The translations under genes and the position numbers were made by a program. DNA of 64,000 nucleotides, from the NCBI RefSeq assembly GCF_014698795.1, contig NZ_JACJTR010000009.1, forward strand, positions 186,001-250,000, given 5' to 3'. This document shows, piece after piece, positions 46,818-55,520 of this stretch (position 1 is its first letter; each line of letters starts with the position of its first letter). The notes under the pieces were generated by a model, which was not told where the DNA came from, made no database searches, and was given only the letters and a program-made list of their open reading frames with translations. The stretch is from Nostoc sp. FACHB-892 (lineage in GTDB: Bacteria; Cyanobacteriota; Cyanobacteriia; Cyanobacteriales; Nostocaceae).

Positions 46818-48182
46818 TTGCCTTTTAATCCTGAGCTGTGCCGTAACGAAAGCGAAGTTGAAAGCAAACTCATAGTGCAATATTTGCTACCACAGCTTGG
46901 TTATACTCCTGACACCTGGCATCAAGAGGTTGCCGTTGGTAGCATTCGCTTAGATTTTTTAGCATTTGCCGCACAAGTGATTCCTTTTGTCTTAGATGCC
47001 AATTCGCCGTTGAGTGTCGTCATGGAGGCAAAGCATCCCAAACAAAACTTAAATAATCATGTCCCCCGACTCAGACATTATTTAACCAGCTTGAATGTCA
47101 GATATGGATTGTTGACTAATGGCAAAGAGATTAGAATTTATCAAAAAGTGCAACATGATATTCAGCTATTATTTCAGTGTCCTGGAAAGGAAGTTGAAAC
47201 GAGGATAGAGGAAATTAAAGGTTTAATTGCTAGGGAAAGTTTCACAAATAAGCAATCTAAAGATAATTTTGAAATTCAAGTACATGAAAATAATTCAGTT
47301 ATAGAAATCAAGAGAGAACATTCAATGAAGATAATTGCAGTTTATCATAACAAAGGCGGCGTTGGTAAGACAACAACAGTAGTTAACCTAGCTGCTGCTA
47401 TTAGAAAAAAGGGTAAAAGAGTTTTAGTAATTGATTTTGATAGCCAAGCTAATACTACATTTGCCACAGGATTAGTCAAATTTGATGATGAAGAATTTGA
47501 TGACATCAAGGATTCTAATCTTCTTCAAGTATTACAATCTGAAGAATTTTATCCTATTTCAGAAGTAGCCAGAAAATCTAATTTCTGCAATCCTGAGATT
47601 GATGTTGTTCCAGCACACATCAATTTGATGAGAAATGAAACTGATTTAAATGCTCTTGAGGGTAGTAGACTGGTACTTATTGACAAGTTAGAATATGTAA
47701 AAGATAAATATGATGTTGTCCTTATAGATACTCCACCATCACTAAATCTGTATGCGAGAATTGCTTTAATTACCTCTGATTATCTTATTATTCCATCTGA
47801 TCTTAAACCTTTTGCAAACCAAGGATTAACAAACGTTAAAGAGTTTATTAAAGGCATTAATACATTTAGAAAACAAATCAGAAAACCTCCTCTTGAAACT
47901 TTAGGTGTCCTTGCTTGTAAAATATCTACTAACAATCAATTTGTGAAACATACTTTACCTAAAAGGCTAGAAGCAATTCCAAAACGGTATGATCTTCAAG
48001 TCATGGATACAGTAATTTATGATAGAGATGATCTAGCGAAATGTGCTGAGAAATCTCTGATTATAGGAGATATGGAGGTAGCTGATCCCATATCTGTACT
48101 TGATTTTAAGCCAGATTCAATTGCTGCACAAGAATTTGAGTTATTAGCAATAGAAGTTTTACAAAAAATAGGATTAGATTAA
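46818..48182 (+). CDS. Fusion: HsdR-N-like PD-(D/E)XK nuclease domain + ParA ATPase
   Basis: This 454-residue protein has an N-terminal domain (about 1-140) resembling the type I restriction HsdR N-terminal family: Glu16 in the first helix, Asp46 (SIRLDFLAF), then VVMEAKHP with Glu70-x-Lys72, a complete PD-(D/E)XK set. After a linker, residues 170-454 are a ParA/Soj ATPase: deviant Walker A HNKGGVGKTTT (signature Lys179, Lys184), Walker A' VIDFDSQANTT, and Walker B VVLIDTPPS. The proposed TTG start at 46818 has AGAGG about 10 bases upstream. An internal ATG at 47326 could also produce ParA alone. The gene is AT-rich and overlaps the ParB-like gene by one base. Confidence 0.82.
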   Translation: MPFNPELCRNESEVESKLIVQYLLPQLGYTPDTWHQEVAVGSIRLDFLAFAAQVIPFVLDANSPLSVVMEAKHPKQNLNNHVPRLRHYLTSLNVRYGLLTNGKEIRIYQKVQHDIQLLFQCPGKEVETRIEEIKGLIARESFTNKQSKDNFEIQVHENNSVIEIKREHSMKIIAVYHNKGGVGKTTTVVNLAAAIRKKGKRVLVIDFDSQANTTFATGLVKFDDEEFDDIKDSNLLQVLQSEEFYPISEVARKSNFCNPEIDVVPAHINLMRNETDLNALEGSRLVLIDKLEYVKDKYDVVLIDTPPSLNLYARIALITSDYLIIPSDLKPFANQGLTNVKEFIKGINTFRKQIRKPPLETLGVLACKISTNNQFVKHTLPKRLEAIPKRYDLQVMDTVIYDRDDLAKCAEKSLIIGDMEVADPISVLDFKPDSIAAQEFELLAIEVLQKIGLD

Positions 48183-48922
48183 TGAAATTATCTACTTCAC
48201 TTGTGGCTGTCAAGAAAATTACCTCTAGCAAGCCTCGTTCAAATTTTGTAGATGATGAACTAGAACAAGCTGCTCACTTAATTTTAGAGTCTGAAGGAGT
48301 TGTTAACCCTATTGTAGTCCGCAGAACAGGTTTGCAATCTTTTGAAGTAGTCGATGGAGACTTTGAGTATTATGCTGCGGCTAGAGCTAGAGAAATAGAT
48401 ACTCGGAAAGGAGAGATGATTGGAGTATTTATAATTGAGTCGGAAAATGAGGAAATTCTAACAAAGCAAGTTGAATTATTTAGAAAATCAAAAGCATTTC
48501 TTCCGAACAATGGAACTGCTAGTTCAGATAGTATTGAATCCCGTTTAATAAATATGGAATCACGGTCTAGCAACACTGAGTCTCGCGTAACAAACTTTGA
48601 ATCACGTTTTGAAAACCGCACTCTTGAATTACAGACAGAGTTTAGGCTTGAAATTAAAAATATTAATGACAGACTCAAGGAAATTGAAAACCGAATTCCA
48701 AAGCCAATGGAACCATTGGAGGCACTTAATACCTTGGGTGTATCTGAGCTTACCTCTAAATTAAGGCGGGTTGGTATAAATATTAAAATAATTGAAAAAA
48801 TAATCAGTGAGCGTGACAATGGGAAATTCAAATCTTTTATCAATGTCGTAGATCGGATCAAAGGCTTAGGTGACAAAACAATGTTAAAGATTATCGACAG
48901 TTTTGCAAACGGTACAGTCTGA
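48182..48922 (+). CDS. ParB-like protein with coiled coil and helix-hairpin-helix tail
   Basis: This 246-residue partner of the nuclease-ParA fusion has an N-terminal region (about 1-105) resembling a ParB/Srx domain: GVVNPIVVRR, VVDGDFEYYAAARARE and an I-x-x-SENEE turn. The middle (about 115-170) is a repetitive coiled coil with units S-R-x-x-N-x-E. The C-terminus (about 175-245) is helical, ending in a helix-hairpin-helix-like FINVVDRIKGLGDKTMLKII that should bind DNA non-specifically. A typical ParB helix-turn-helix is missing. TAATG overlap with the upstream gene indicates strict co-translation. Confidence 0.72.
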   Translation: MKLSTSLVAVKKITSSKPRSNFVDDELEQAAHLILESEGVVNPIVVRRTGLQSFEVVDGDFEYYAAARAREIDTRKGEMIGVFIIESENEEILTKQVELFRKSKAFLPNNGTASSDSIESRLINMESRSSNTESRVTNFESRFENRTLELQTEFRLEIKNINDRLKEIENRIPKPMEPLEALNTLGVSELTSKLRRVGINIKIIEKIISERDNGKFKSFINVVDRIKGLGDKTMLKIIDSFANGTV

Positions 48923-48955
48923 CTTTATTCTATAAAGTTGAAATTGGTGGCTAAT

Positions 48956-49042
48956 ATGGACAGTCTGGAATCTAAAATTATTGAAATTTTAAAACATGGC
49001 ACTCCCATAAAGGCAGTAAAAATTTGCACAATGTGCCAATGT
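48956..49042 (+). pseudogene. Truncated L7/L12-like protein start
   Basis: The ATG at 48956 opens MDSLESKIIEILKHGTPIKA, then VKI, resembling the first helix of small proteins with a ribosomal L7/L12 C-terminal-like domain (usual form ...IIELLKQGxKIxAIKL). The similarity stops after about 23 codons, and the frame then runs into the tail of the opposing glycosyltransferase gene. It looks like a gene cut off by recombination. The assignment is tentative. Confidence 0.35.
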
Positions 49043-49990
49043 CTAACCACGCACCTGTCGCAGTGCATTAAACGCTTTACCCCGCAACCCAACTGGTAAC
49101 AGCGATAAACTTAAACCAGTCCAAGCTTTAGCAGCCGAAAAAGACTGTCCCGCTAAAACTAGCTCTCTGCCTTTGTGTGTTTCACCCTTTTCAATTAAAC
49201 GCAAACCTAATAATAATTGCGTTTCAGTTAGACGATTTTTCCTGATTGTCTCTATTTTCTCAGACTCAAACTTATAACTTTCTAAATATTGCATTTTATC
49301 AAACAAATAAGGAATGGCTCTATTGATACCTTGCTGTTCTGCATGGTTGCGATATTCCATCAATAATTCTGGCAAATAATAGCCCTTTTTTCCAGCCAAA
49401 GCCAGACGTACAAATAAATCATTATCCTCACAATTTTGCAGATTTGGCTGCATATATCCTAATTCTTGCAAAGTTTTACGACGGAATAATGTCGCCCCAA
49501 CTTGAAAGCTTTGGTTAATAAATACAACTTCCAATAAATTATCTACAATACCTGCTGGTAAATTATTTCTACCCCAGCGATGAGAATTTTCTTGAGTTTT
49601 TACCTCATCCCGCACATTGTTAATATCAATTATCCAATGGTCTGTACCAACAAAATCAATGCTAGAATCTTGAGCAAGAATAGCTGCGGTATTTGCAAGA
49701 AAATCGGGTGTTAGCCGATCATCGTCATCAAATTTCATAAAATATTCACCACTAGCTGCATCAAAGCCAGAGCGCATATTATTACTTTTACCAATATTTT
49801 GCAGATGACGGATATATTTAATCCGGTGATCTGTGTACTGTGACATCAACTCAGGTGTGCGATCGCTAGAACCGTCATCACAAACAATTAGCTCAAAGTC
49901 TTGCTCAGACTGGTTGAGTACACTGTCAATGGCATAAGGAAGGAGATTAACACGATTAAAAGTCGGAATGGAAACAGTAATTTTAGGCAT
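49043..49990 (-). CDS. GT2-family glycosyltransferase
   Basis: This 315-residue GT-A enzyme begins with the family segment ITVSIPTFNRVNLLPYAIDS, then LIVCDDGSSDRT and the metal-binding FDDDDRL (Asp-rich motif near residue 92). The acceptor-side region includes NCEDNDLFVRLA. It transfers a sugar from a nucleotide donor to an unknown acceptor, probably for an envelope polysaccharide or glycolipid. No signal peptide or membrane span. It stands alone, with its 3' end meeting the truncated frame at 48956. Confidence 0.88.
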   Translation of the reverse strand: MPKITVSIPTFNRVNLLPYAIDSVLNQSEQDFELIVCDDGSSDRTPELMSQYTDHRIKYIRHLQNIGKSNNMRSGFDAASGEYFMKFDDDDRLTPDFLANTAAILAQDSSIDFVGTDHWIIDINNVRDEVKTQENSHRWGRNNLPAGIVDNLLEVVFINQSFQVGATLFRRKTLQELGYMQPNLQNCEDNDLFVRLALAGKKGYYLPELLMEYRNHAEQQGINRAIPYLFDKMQYLESYKFESEKIETIRKNRLTETQLLLGLRLIEKGETHKGRELVLAGQSFSAAKAWTGLSLSLLPVGLRGKAFNALRQVRG

Positions 49991-50390
49991 ATTACTAATT
50001 TAGAAAACACAGTAAACAGGAATTTTATATTAGTTTTTAATTGAATCAATCGCTAACTAAGCTATATTTGTTAGATATATTTTTGAAGTTTATTCATTGT
50101 CTTATTTAACAATTTATTAGCTTTTGCAATTATAGCGGTCTTAACTCAGGGCAAGTGTAATGCTATTTTGCTTAGTTGGAATGATAATAACATTACCCGT
50201 TGTTTGTCTGCATTGGTAAAATCCGTGCTTTGCGATCGCTTCTGCCAAGCTTACAAAAAGGAGGAATGCTTCTGTTATCAATAGGGTACGTTACCCTATT
50301 GATAGGCAAAAGAAATATTTTTGTTATAAAAAGATTAGTTACATACAATGTAACAATAGCGATCGCAAATACTTTTAGCCATATCCACCA
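49991..50390. other. Spacer with long palindrome upstream of fni
   Basis: 400 bp between divergent GT2 and fni. It contains a partial copy of the MITE end (TATAGCGGTCTTAACTCAGG, about 50133) and the 13 bp palindrome at 50276-50304. A frame at 50200-50394 spans the palindrome but has no conserved features. Confidence 0.5.
50276..50304. promoter_or_regulatory. Perfect 13 bp inverted repeat upstream of fni
   Basis: TATCAATAGGGTA (50276-50288), loop CGT, and its exact complement (50292-50304). It ends 86 bp before the fni start and has no T-run, so an operator or an mRNA leader hairpin is likelier than a terminator. Confidence 0.5.
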
Positions 50391-51440
50391 GTGAACGCCC
50401 CTACCAATATCTCTGCACAAACTCAAAATCGTAAAGCCGATCATATTCGGATCTGTTTAGAGGAAGATGTTCAGTCTCATCAAATCACCAATGGACTAGA
50501 ACGTTATCGTTTTACCCATTCTTGTTTACCCGAACTAAACCATAACGATATTGATCTCAGTACAACTTTCCTGGGGAAACACCTTGGCGCACCCTTGTTA
50601 ATTTCTTCCATGACTGGAGGAACAGAACAAGCCGCAATGATTAACCGCCGTTTGGCGCAAGTCGCGCAACACTACAAAATTGCAATGGGTGTTGGTTCCC
50701 AACGGGTAGCGGTAGAAAAACCCCAGGTTGCTGATACTTTTGCTGTCCGCAAATATGCCCCAGATGTTCTGCTATTTGCGAACTTGGGCGCTGTGCAACT
50801 TAACTACAAGTACGGCTTAGATGAATGTTTGCGGGTAGTTGATATCCTAGAGGCCGATGCCCTGATTTTACACATTAACCCTCTACAAGAGTGCATTCAA
50901 CCCAAAGGTGATACTAATTTTCAAGGATTGCTTGACAAAATATCTAAATTATGCGCCGAAATATCAATACCAGTGATTGCGAAGGAAGTTGGTAACGGTA
51001 TTTCAGCAGCGATCGCCAACAAACTCATTGCCGCCGGGGTAGCAGCAATTGATGTCGCTGGTGCGGGGGGTACTTCTTGGGCAAAAGTAGAAAGTGAACG
51101 GGCAGAAAATGCTTTGCAACGTCGCTTAGGAAGGACATTTGCTGATTGGGGTTTACCGACAGCAGAGTGCATTACAACTATTAGAGCGATCGCTCCAGAT
51201 GTGCCCTTAATTGCTTCGGGAGGTTTGCGTCATGGATTGGATGTCGCAGCCGCGATCGCCTTGGGAGCAGATATAGCGGGTTTAGCCATGCCTTTTTTGC
51301 AAGCAGCAGCAATATCAGAAACAGCAGTTTCTGAACTGGCTGAAGTATTAATCGCCGAAATTGCTACGGTATTGTTCTGTACAGGCAACCCTACGTTATA
51401 TCAGTTAAAGCACTCTGGTAGTTTACAGCGCATAGAATAG
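50391..51440 (+). CDS. fni: Type 2 isopentenyl-diphosphate isomerase
   Basis: This 349-residue FMN- and NADPH-dependent enzyme interconverts isopentenyl and dimethylallyl diphosphate. It balances the two isoprenoid building blocks for carotenoids, phytol and quinones. Visible motifs: [15 protein letters not shown] at the N-terminus, [15 protein letters not shown] (FMN), GVGSQR, HINPLQE (substrate/metal), [22 protein letters not shown] and [12 protein letters not shown] (phosphate binding). The start is a GTG at 50391, chosen because conserved sequence begins within 15 residues; there is no obvious Shine-Dalgarno. Most cyanobacteria rely on this type 2 enzyme. sppA follows 89 bp downstream. 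Confidence 0.94.
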   Translation: MNAPTNISAQTQNRKADHIRICLEEDVQSHQITNGLERYRFTHSCLPELNHNDIDLSTTFLGKHLGAPLLISSMTGGTEQAAMINRRLAQVAQHYKIAMGVGSQRVAVEKPQVADTFAVRKYAPDVLLFANLGAVQLNYKYGLDECLRVVDILEADALILHINPLQECIQPKGDTNFQGLLDKISKLCAEISIPVIAKEVGNGISAAIANKLIAAGVAAIDVAGAGGTSWAKVESERAENALQRRLGRTFADWGLPTAECITTIRAIAPDVPLIASGGLRHGLDVAAAIALGADIAGLAMPFLQAAAISETAVSELAEVLIAEIATVLFCTGNPTLYQLKHSGSLQRIE

Positions 51441-51477
51441 TTAAATAGGTCATTGGTTATTAGTCATTAGTCCTTTG

Positions 51478-51531
51478 TCAATGCCCAATGCCCAATGCCC
51501 AATCCCCAATAACTAATAACTAATAACTAAT
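51478..51531. repeat. Heptamer tandem repeats TGCCCAA and CTAATAA
   Basis: Three TGCCCAA units, one CCCCAA variant and three CTAATAA units run directly into the sppA start codon; the ATG belongs to the last CTAAT(G) unit. These heptamers are the classic short tandem repeats of Nostoc-type genomes. They have replaced the normal ribosome-binding region: no AGGAG-like sequence remains within 20 bases of the ATG. Confidence 0.8.
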
Positions 51532-53365
51532 GCGTAATTTTATCAAACAAACTTTTGCTAGTTTAATTGGCACATTACTAGGACTAATTATTTTCGGTGG
51601 TCTGGGAACAACTGGACTGTTTTTGCTGATAATGGCTGCTAGCTCTTCTAAAGATACTGGGCCAAACGTGAAAGATAAGTCAATGCTGGTTTTTGACTTG
51701 TCGATGAAAATTACTGATAGCGAACCTAGTTCAAGTGAACTGTTTCAAAACACGATATCAGGTGTAGATGAAGATAGGATGGCACTCCGCAAAGTTGTGG
51801 AAACTTTAGAAAAGGCGCGACGCGATCCGCGAATTGTTGGGATCTACATGGATGCAACAAAAACAAGCCAAGCTAGTAACGTCGGCTATGCCTCCCTTAA
51901 AGAAATTCGGAAAGCCTTGGAAGAGTTTCGTGCTGCTGGGAAAAAGATTGTGGCCTACGGCAGTGACTGGAGTGAAAAGGAATATTACGTTAGCTCAGTG
52001 GCAGATTCCATTGTACTCAATCCTCTAGGAATGATGGAAGTCAACGGTTTGAGTTCACAACCGATATTCTTAGCGGGAGCATTACAGAAATATGGCATTG
52101 GTGTTCAAGTCGTGCGGGTAGGGAAATTTAAAGGAGCCGTTGAACCGCTTCTGCTCACAAAGTTGAGTCCAGAAAACCGCGAACAAACTCAGAAATTGTT
52201 AAATGATGTTTGGGGAGAGTGGCGCACTACTGTAGGCGCAAGTCGGAAAATTGAACCTAACCAGTTGCAAGCGATCGCAGATAATCAGGCGCTACTAGAA
52301 GCCACACAAGCCAAAACCAACGGTTTAATTGATCGAGTAGCATACCCAGATGAAGTGGTGACTGACCTCAAAAAATTAACAGATAGCAATAAAGACGACA
52401 AAACATTCCGACAAATTAGCCTGAATAGCTACGCACAAGTTCCCGGCAAATCTTTAGGTGTAGAACGTAGCTCAAAAAATCAAATTGCTGTTGTTTATGC
52501 TGAGGGTGATATTGTCGATGGTAAAGGTGATGTTGGTGAAGTAGGAGGCGAACGGTTTGCCAAAATCTTCAACCGACTGCGGCAAGATAAGGATGTGAAA
52601 GCTGTTGTATTACGGATTAATAGTCCTGGTGGTAGCGCTACAGCATCTGAAGTTATGCAGCGAGAATTAAAATTAACTCGTCAGGCAAAACCAGTTGTAG
52701 TGTCAATGGGTGATGTCGCCGCCTCTGGTGGTTACTGGATTGCTAGTGACTCAAACCGAATTTTTGCCGAACCAAATACTATTACAGGTTCAATAGGTGT
52801 GTTTGGGGTACTATTTAATGGTGAAAAGCTGGCCAATGATAATGGCATCACTTGGGATTCGGTGAAAACTGGAACCTATGCTGATACTCAAACAGTTTCG
52901 CGTCCGAAATCGTCCCAAGAGTTGGCACTTTATCAGCGCAGTGTTAACCGGATTTATAATATGTTCCTGAATAAAGTTTCTCAAGGTCGCAAACTCCCAG
53001 AACAAAGAGTAGCAGAAATTGCCCAAGGACGGGTTTGGTCGGGTGTGGCGGCCAAAGAAATTGGTTTGGTAGATGAAATTGGTGGTTTGAATACTGCGAT
53101 CGCCTATGCTGTCAAGGAGGCGAAATTAGGAGAAGACTGGGAAGTGCAAGAATATCCTCGCACTAGCAGCTTTGGAGAACGCTTTTTTGGGCGTGTAACT
53201 GAAGAGGTGCAGACTGCTTTAGGAATTGAGGGGGCAAAACTCAAACAATCCAATCCCCTCACCACTGAATTTCAGAAATTGCAACAGGAAGTAGAAATTC
53301 TGCAAAAGATGAACGATCCACAGGGAATTTATGCCCGCTTGCCTTTCAACTTGAAGATTGAGTAG
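51530..53365 (+). CDS. sppA: Signal peptide peptidase SppA (protease IV)
   Basis: This 611-residue membrane-anchored serine protease of the long SppA type degrades cleaved signal peptides; in cyanobacteria it is also linked to light acclimation of antenna proteins. One membrane span lies at about 13-36. The N-terminal domain supplies the general base Lys201 (GKFKGAVEP) and the C-terminal domain the nucleophile Ser399 (GDVAASGGYW); the conserved RINSPGGSA precedes it. Both halves are present, giving full length. The translation start is embedded in heptamer repeats, so initiation may be weak or leaderless-like. Confidence 0.93.
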   Translation: MRNFIKQTFASLIGTLLGLIIFGGLGTTGLFLLIMAASSSKDTGPNVKDKSMLVFDLSMKITDSEPSSSELFQNTISGVDEDRMALRKVVETLEKARRDPRIVGIYMDATKTSQASNVGYASLKEIRKALEEFRAAGKKIVAYGSDWSEKEYYVSSVADSIVLNPLGMMEVNGLSSQPIFLAGALQKYGIGVQVVRVGKFKGAVEPLLLTKLSPENREQTQKLLNDVWGEWRTTVGASRKIEPNQLQAIADNQALLEATQAKTNGLIDRVAYPDEVVTDLKKLTDSNKDDKTFRQISLNSYAQVPGKSLGVERSSKNQIAVVYAEGDIVDGKGDVGEVGGERFAKIFNRLRQDKDVKAVVLRINSPGGSATASEVMQRELKLTRQAKPVVVSMGDVAASGGYWIASDSNRIFAEPNTITGSIGVFGVLFNGEKLANDNGITWDSVKTGTYADTQTVSRPKSSQELALYQRSVNRIYNMFLNKVSQGRKLPEQRVAEIAQGRVWSGVAAKEIGLVDEIGGLNTAIAYAVKEAKLGEDWEVQEYPRTSSFGERFFGRVTEEVQTALGIEGAKLKQSNPLTTEFQKLQQEVEILQKMNDPQGIYARLPFNLKIE

Positions 53366-53461
53366 ATGCTTTTTTGAGCTTCTCTCATCTTCCACTGAAG
53401 GGAGTCTGTCTTAACCTACAGACTGTCCTTCATACAATTTTATACTAACGACACGTACATT

Positions 53462-54679
53462 ATGGTTTCTACCTTTCCCAATCCCTCTTCTGTTGATCTA
53501 TCTCGCATTCGGCTTTCAATCCGCTCATTGCAACCACAATTAGTAGAGTGGCGGCGGCGATTGCATCAGCAACCAGAGTTGGGTTTTCAAGAAAAACTAA
53601 CTGCTGAGTTTGTCTCACAAAAGCTGCAAGAATGGGGAATTGACCACCAAACTGGCATTGCCCACACAGGGATTGTTGCCACCATCAAGGGTAACAAACT
53701 AGGTGCAGAGAAAGTTTTAGCGATTCGGGCAGATATGGATGCTTTGCCAATCCAAGAACTTAACGAAGTGCCGTACAAATCGCAGCATGATGGAGTGATG
53801 CACGCTTGTGGACATGATGGACATACAGCGATCGCTTTAGGTACAGCTTATTATCTCCAACAGCATCGCCAAGACTTTTCCGGTACAGTGAAAATTATCT
53901 TTCAGCCAGCTGAAGAATCACCAGGAGGCGCAAAGCCGATGATTGAAGCTGGTGTGCTGAAAAATCCTGATGTTGACGCGATTATTGGTTTGCACTTGTG
54001 GAATAATTTACCCTTGGGAACAGTTGGTGTGCGCGCTGGGGCGTTGATGGCAGCTGTGGAATGCTTTAACTGCACAATTTTAGGCAAAGGTGGACACGGC
54101 GCATTACCCCATCAAACTGTGGATTCGGTTGTAGTTGCTGCCCAAATCGTAAATGCCTTGCAAACCATTGTCGCTCGGAATGTTAATCCCATTGATTCGG
54201 CTGTGGTGACAGTCGGCGAACTTCATGCTGGAACCAAGCGGAATGTGATTGCTGATACAGCGAGAATGAGTGCTACTGTTAGGTATTTTAATCCTAGTTT
54301 GAAGGGCTTTTTCAACCAGCGTGTCGAGCAGATTATTGCTGGAATTTGTCAAAGTCATGGTGCGAGTTATGACTTAGAATACTGGTCACTTTATCCACCA
54401 GTAATTAATGATATGAAGATGGCAGAATTGGTGCGGACTGTAGCAGAAGAAGTGGTAGAAACGCCATTGGGTATTGTGCCAGAATGCCAAACAATGGCTG
54501 CTGAAGATATGTCATTCTTCTTGCAAGAGGTTCCTGGTTGCTATTTCTTTTTAGGTTCTGCGAATCCAGAGAAAGACTTGGCGTATCCCCATCATCATCC
54601 CCGGTTTGATTTTGACGAAACGGCGTTGGGAATGGGTGTGGAAATATTTGTAAGATGCGTGGAGAAGTTTTTTAGTTGA
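53462..54679 (+). CDS. M20-family amidohydrolase
   Basis: This 405-residue two-zinc/manganese hydrolase cleaves N-acyl amino acids (hippurate, indole-acetyl-amino-acid or related amides). Metal ligands are visible: MHACGHDGHTA (about 112-122), the catalytic EESPGG (about 150-155), and the late HHHPRFDFDE (about 378-388). The dimerisation domain (about 195-310) includes KGGHGALPHQTVD. Length is standard, and no signal peptide is seen. It is 96 bp after sppA in the same direction and could share its transcript. The exact substrate cannot be told. Confidence 0.9.
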   Translation: MVSTFPNPSSVDLSRIRLSIRSLQPQLVEWRRRLHQQPELGFQEKLTAEFVSQKLQEWGIDHQTGIAHTGIVATIKGNKLGAEKVLAIRADMDALPIQELNEVPYKSQHDGVMHACGHDGHTAIALGTAYYLQQHRQDFSGTVKIIFQPAEESPGGAKPMIEAGVLKNPDVDAIIGLHLWNNLPLGTVGVRAGALMAAVECFNCTILGKGGHGALPHQTVDSVVVAAQIVNALQTIVARNVNPIDSAVVTVGELHAGTKRNVIADTARMSATVRYFNPSLKGFFNQRVEQIIAGICQSHGASYDLEYWSLYPPVINDMKMAELVRTVAEEVVETPLGIVPECQTMAAEDMSFFLQEVPGCYFFLGSANPEKDLAYPHHHPRFDFDETALGMGVEIFVRCVEKFFS

Positions 54680-54752
54680 GCGGGTGAAAATTAGCTGTTT
54701 GTAATCAAGCTAAATTTACTTGAATTTTTATGAAAAATAACTATATAAAAAA

Positions 54753-54771
54753 CCGGAGTTTTTACCTCCGG
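54753..54771. terminator. Bidirectional terminator hairpin CCGGAG/CTCCGG
   Basis: Six-base-pair stem CCGGAG (54753-54758) with CTCCGG (54766-54771). On the plus strand CTTTAT follows; on the minus strand TTTTTTATA follows, so it best terminates leftward transcripts. It lies between the convergent amidohydrolase and kinase genes. Confidence 0.6.
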
Positions 54772-54804
54772 CTTTATCACTTTATGGTTGTTCAACACCT
54801 GAAA

Positions 54805-54888
54805 TTAATTACTTTCCTGCCCATCTAACCAAATAAATAAATCATCTATAGATGAAATTCTCAAAAGCACCCTTCCTAATGCTTCTAG
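54805..54888 (-). pseudogene. DUF4351-like C-terminal fragment fused to kinase remnant
   Basis: Minus-strand codons in the frame next to the kinase read LEALGRVLLRISSIDDLFIW, then LDGQESN and stop. This resembles the C-terminal end of DUF4351, a domain carried by Rpn/transposase-like proteins (usual form LExLGExLLDFxSxxDLxxWL). It begins exactly where the kinase homology ends, showing a deletion junction between two genes. Confidence 0.5.
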
Positions 54889-55520
54889 CTTGCCGCAAGA
54901 GAATAAATATCAGTCCAAGGTTTACGTCGTGCTTGTTGTCTAGGAGAGTTGGAATACAGTTCAATTGGTGTAAATTTGTCAACTAAGTTACCGCGACTTG
55001 ACACTGGGTTATCAACAAATCTTCGTGCTAAGTCGAAGTTTATCAAAACAACCTGATGCGTACCCGCCCGCAAAATCATATTTTCAGGTTTCACATCTCG
55101 ATGTAAAAATCCTTGTTCATGCACTACGATGAGTGCTTCCCCTATTTGCTGGATGTAGTTTAGGGCTTCTTTTTCAGGGAGAAATCCTCGTGGTTGGACA
55201 ATCTTGGCTAAATTATCTCCTTGAATATACTCCATGACCATGCATTTTAAATCGTTTTCCTCAAAGGTATCAATGACTTGGACAATATTCGGATGTTTGC
55301 ATATTGCTAGTTTACGGGATTCATCTGCAAAACCTGATTTTAAGCGATCGCGGTCTTCGTTACTTAATTGATTCAGCAAATTGGAATCCAATGTTTTAAT
55401 CACAACTTCTTTGCGATCCCGATCCTCAGCAAGATAAGTAATAGCGAAGTTCCCCTGTCCTAACTGTTGCTTAATTTCATACCGATCGCGGTGTAACTTC
55501 TGTCCAGATGCCCAAGTCAT
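54885..55520 (-). pseudogene. Truncated, degenerate Ser/Thr protein kinase
   Basis: The 211-residue frame covers the kinase N-lobe and the start of the C-lobe: glycine loop GQGNFAITY, VVIKTL (Lys), FLHRDVKPENM (catalytic loop). The Mg-binding DFG is changed to NFD (VLINFDLARRF). The sequence stops after DIYSLAA, the middle of the usual cyanobacterial motif DIYSLAATLY, so about 60 or more residues of the C-lobe and any sensor domain are missing. With both the DFG change and the truncation, kinase activity is unlikely. The 3' junction carries a DUF4351-like tail. Confidence 0.78.

Noticed and set aside
47326..48182. ParA as a separate gene starting at the internal ATG
   Set aside because: The upstream part is open, in frame, has a complete nuclease motif set and its own ribosome-binding site, so the fusion is preferred. 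An internal start remains possible.
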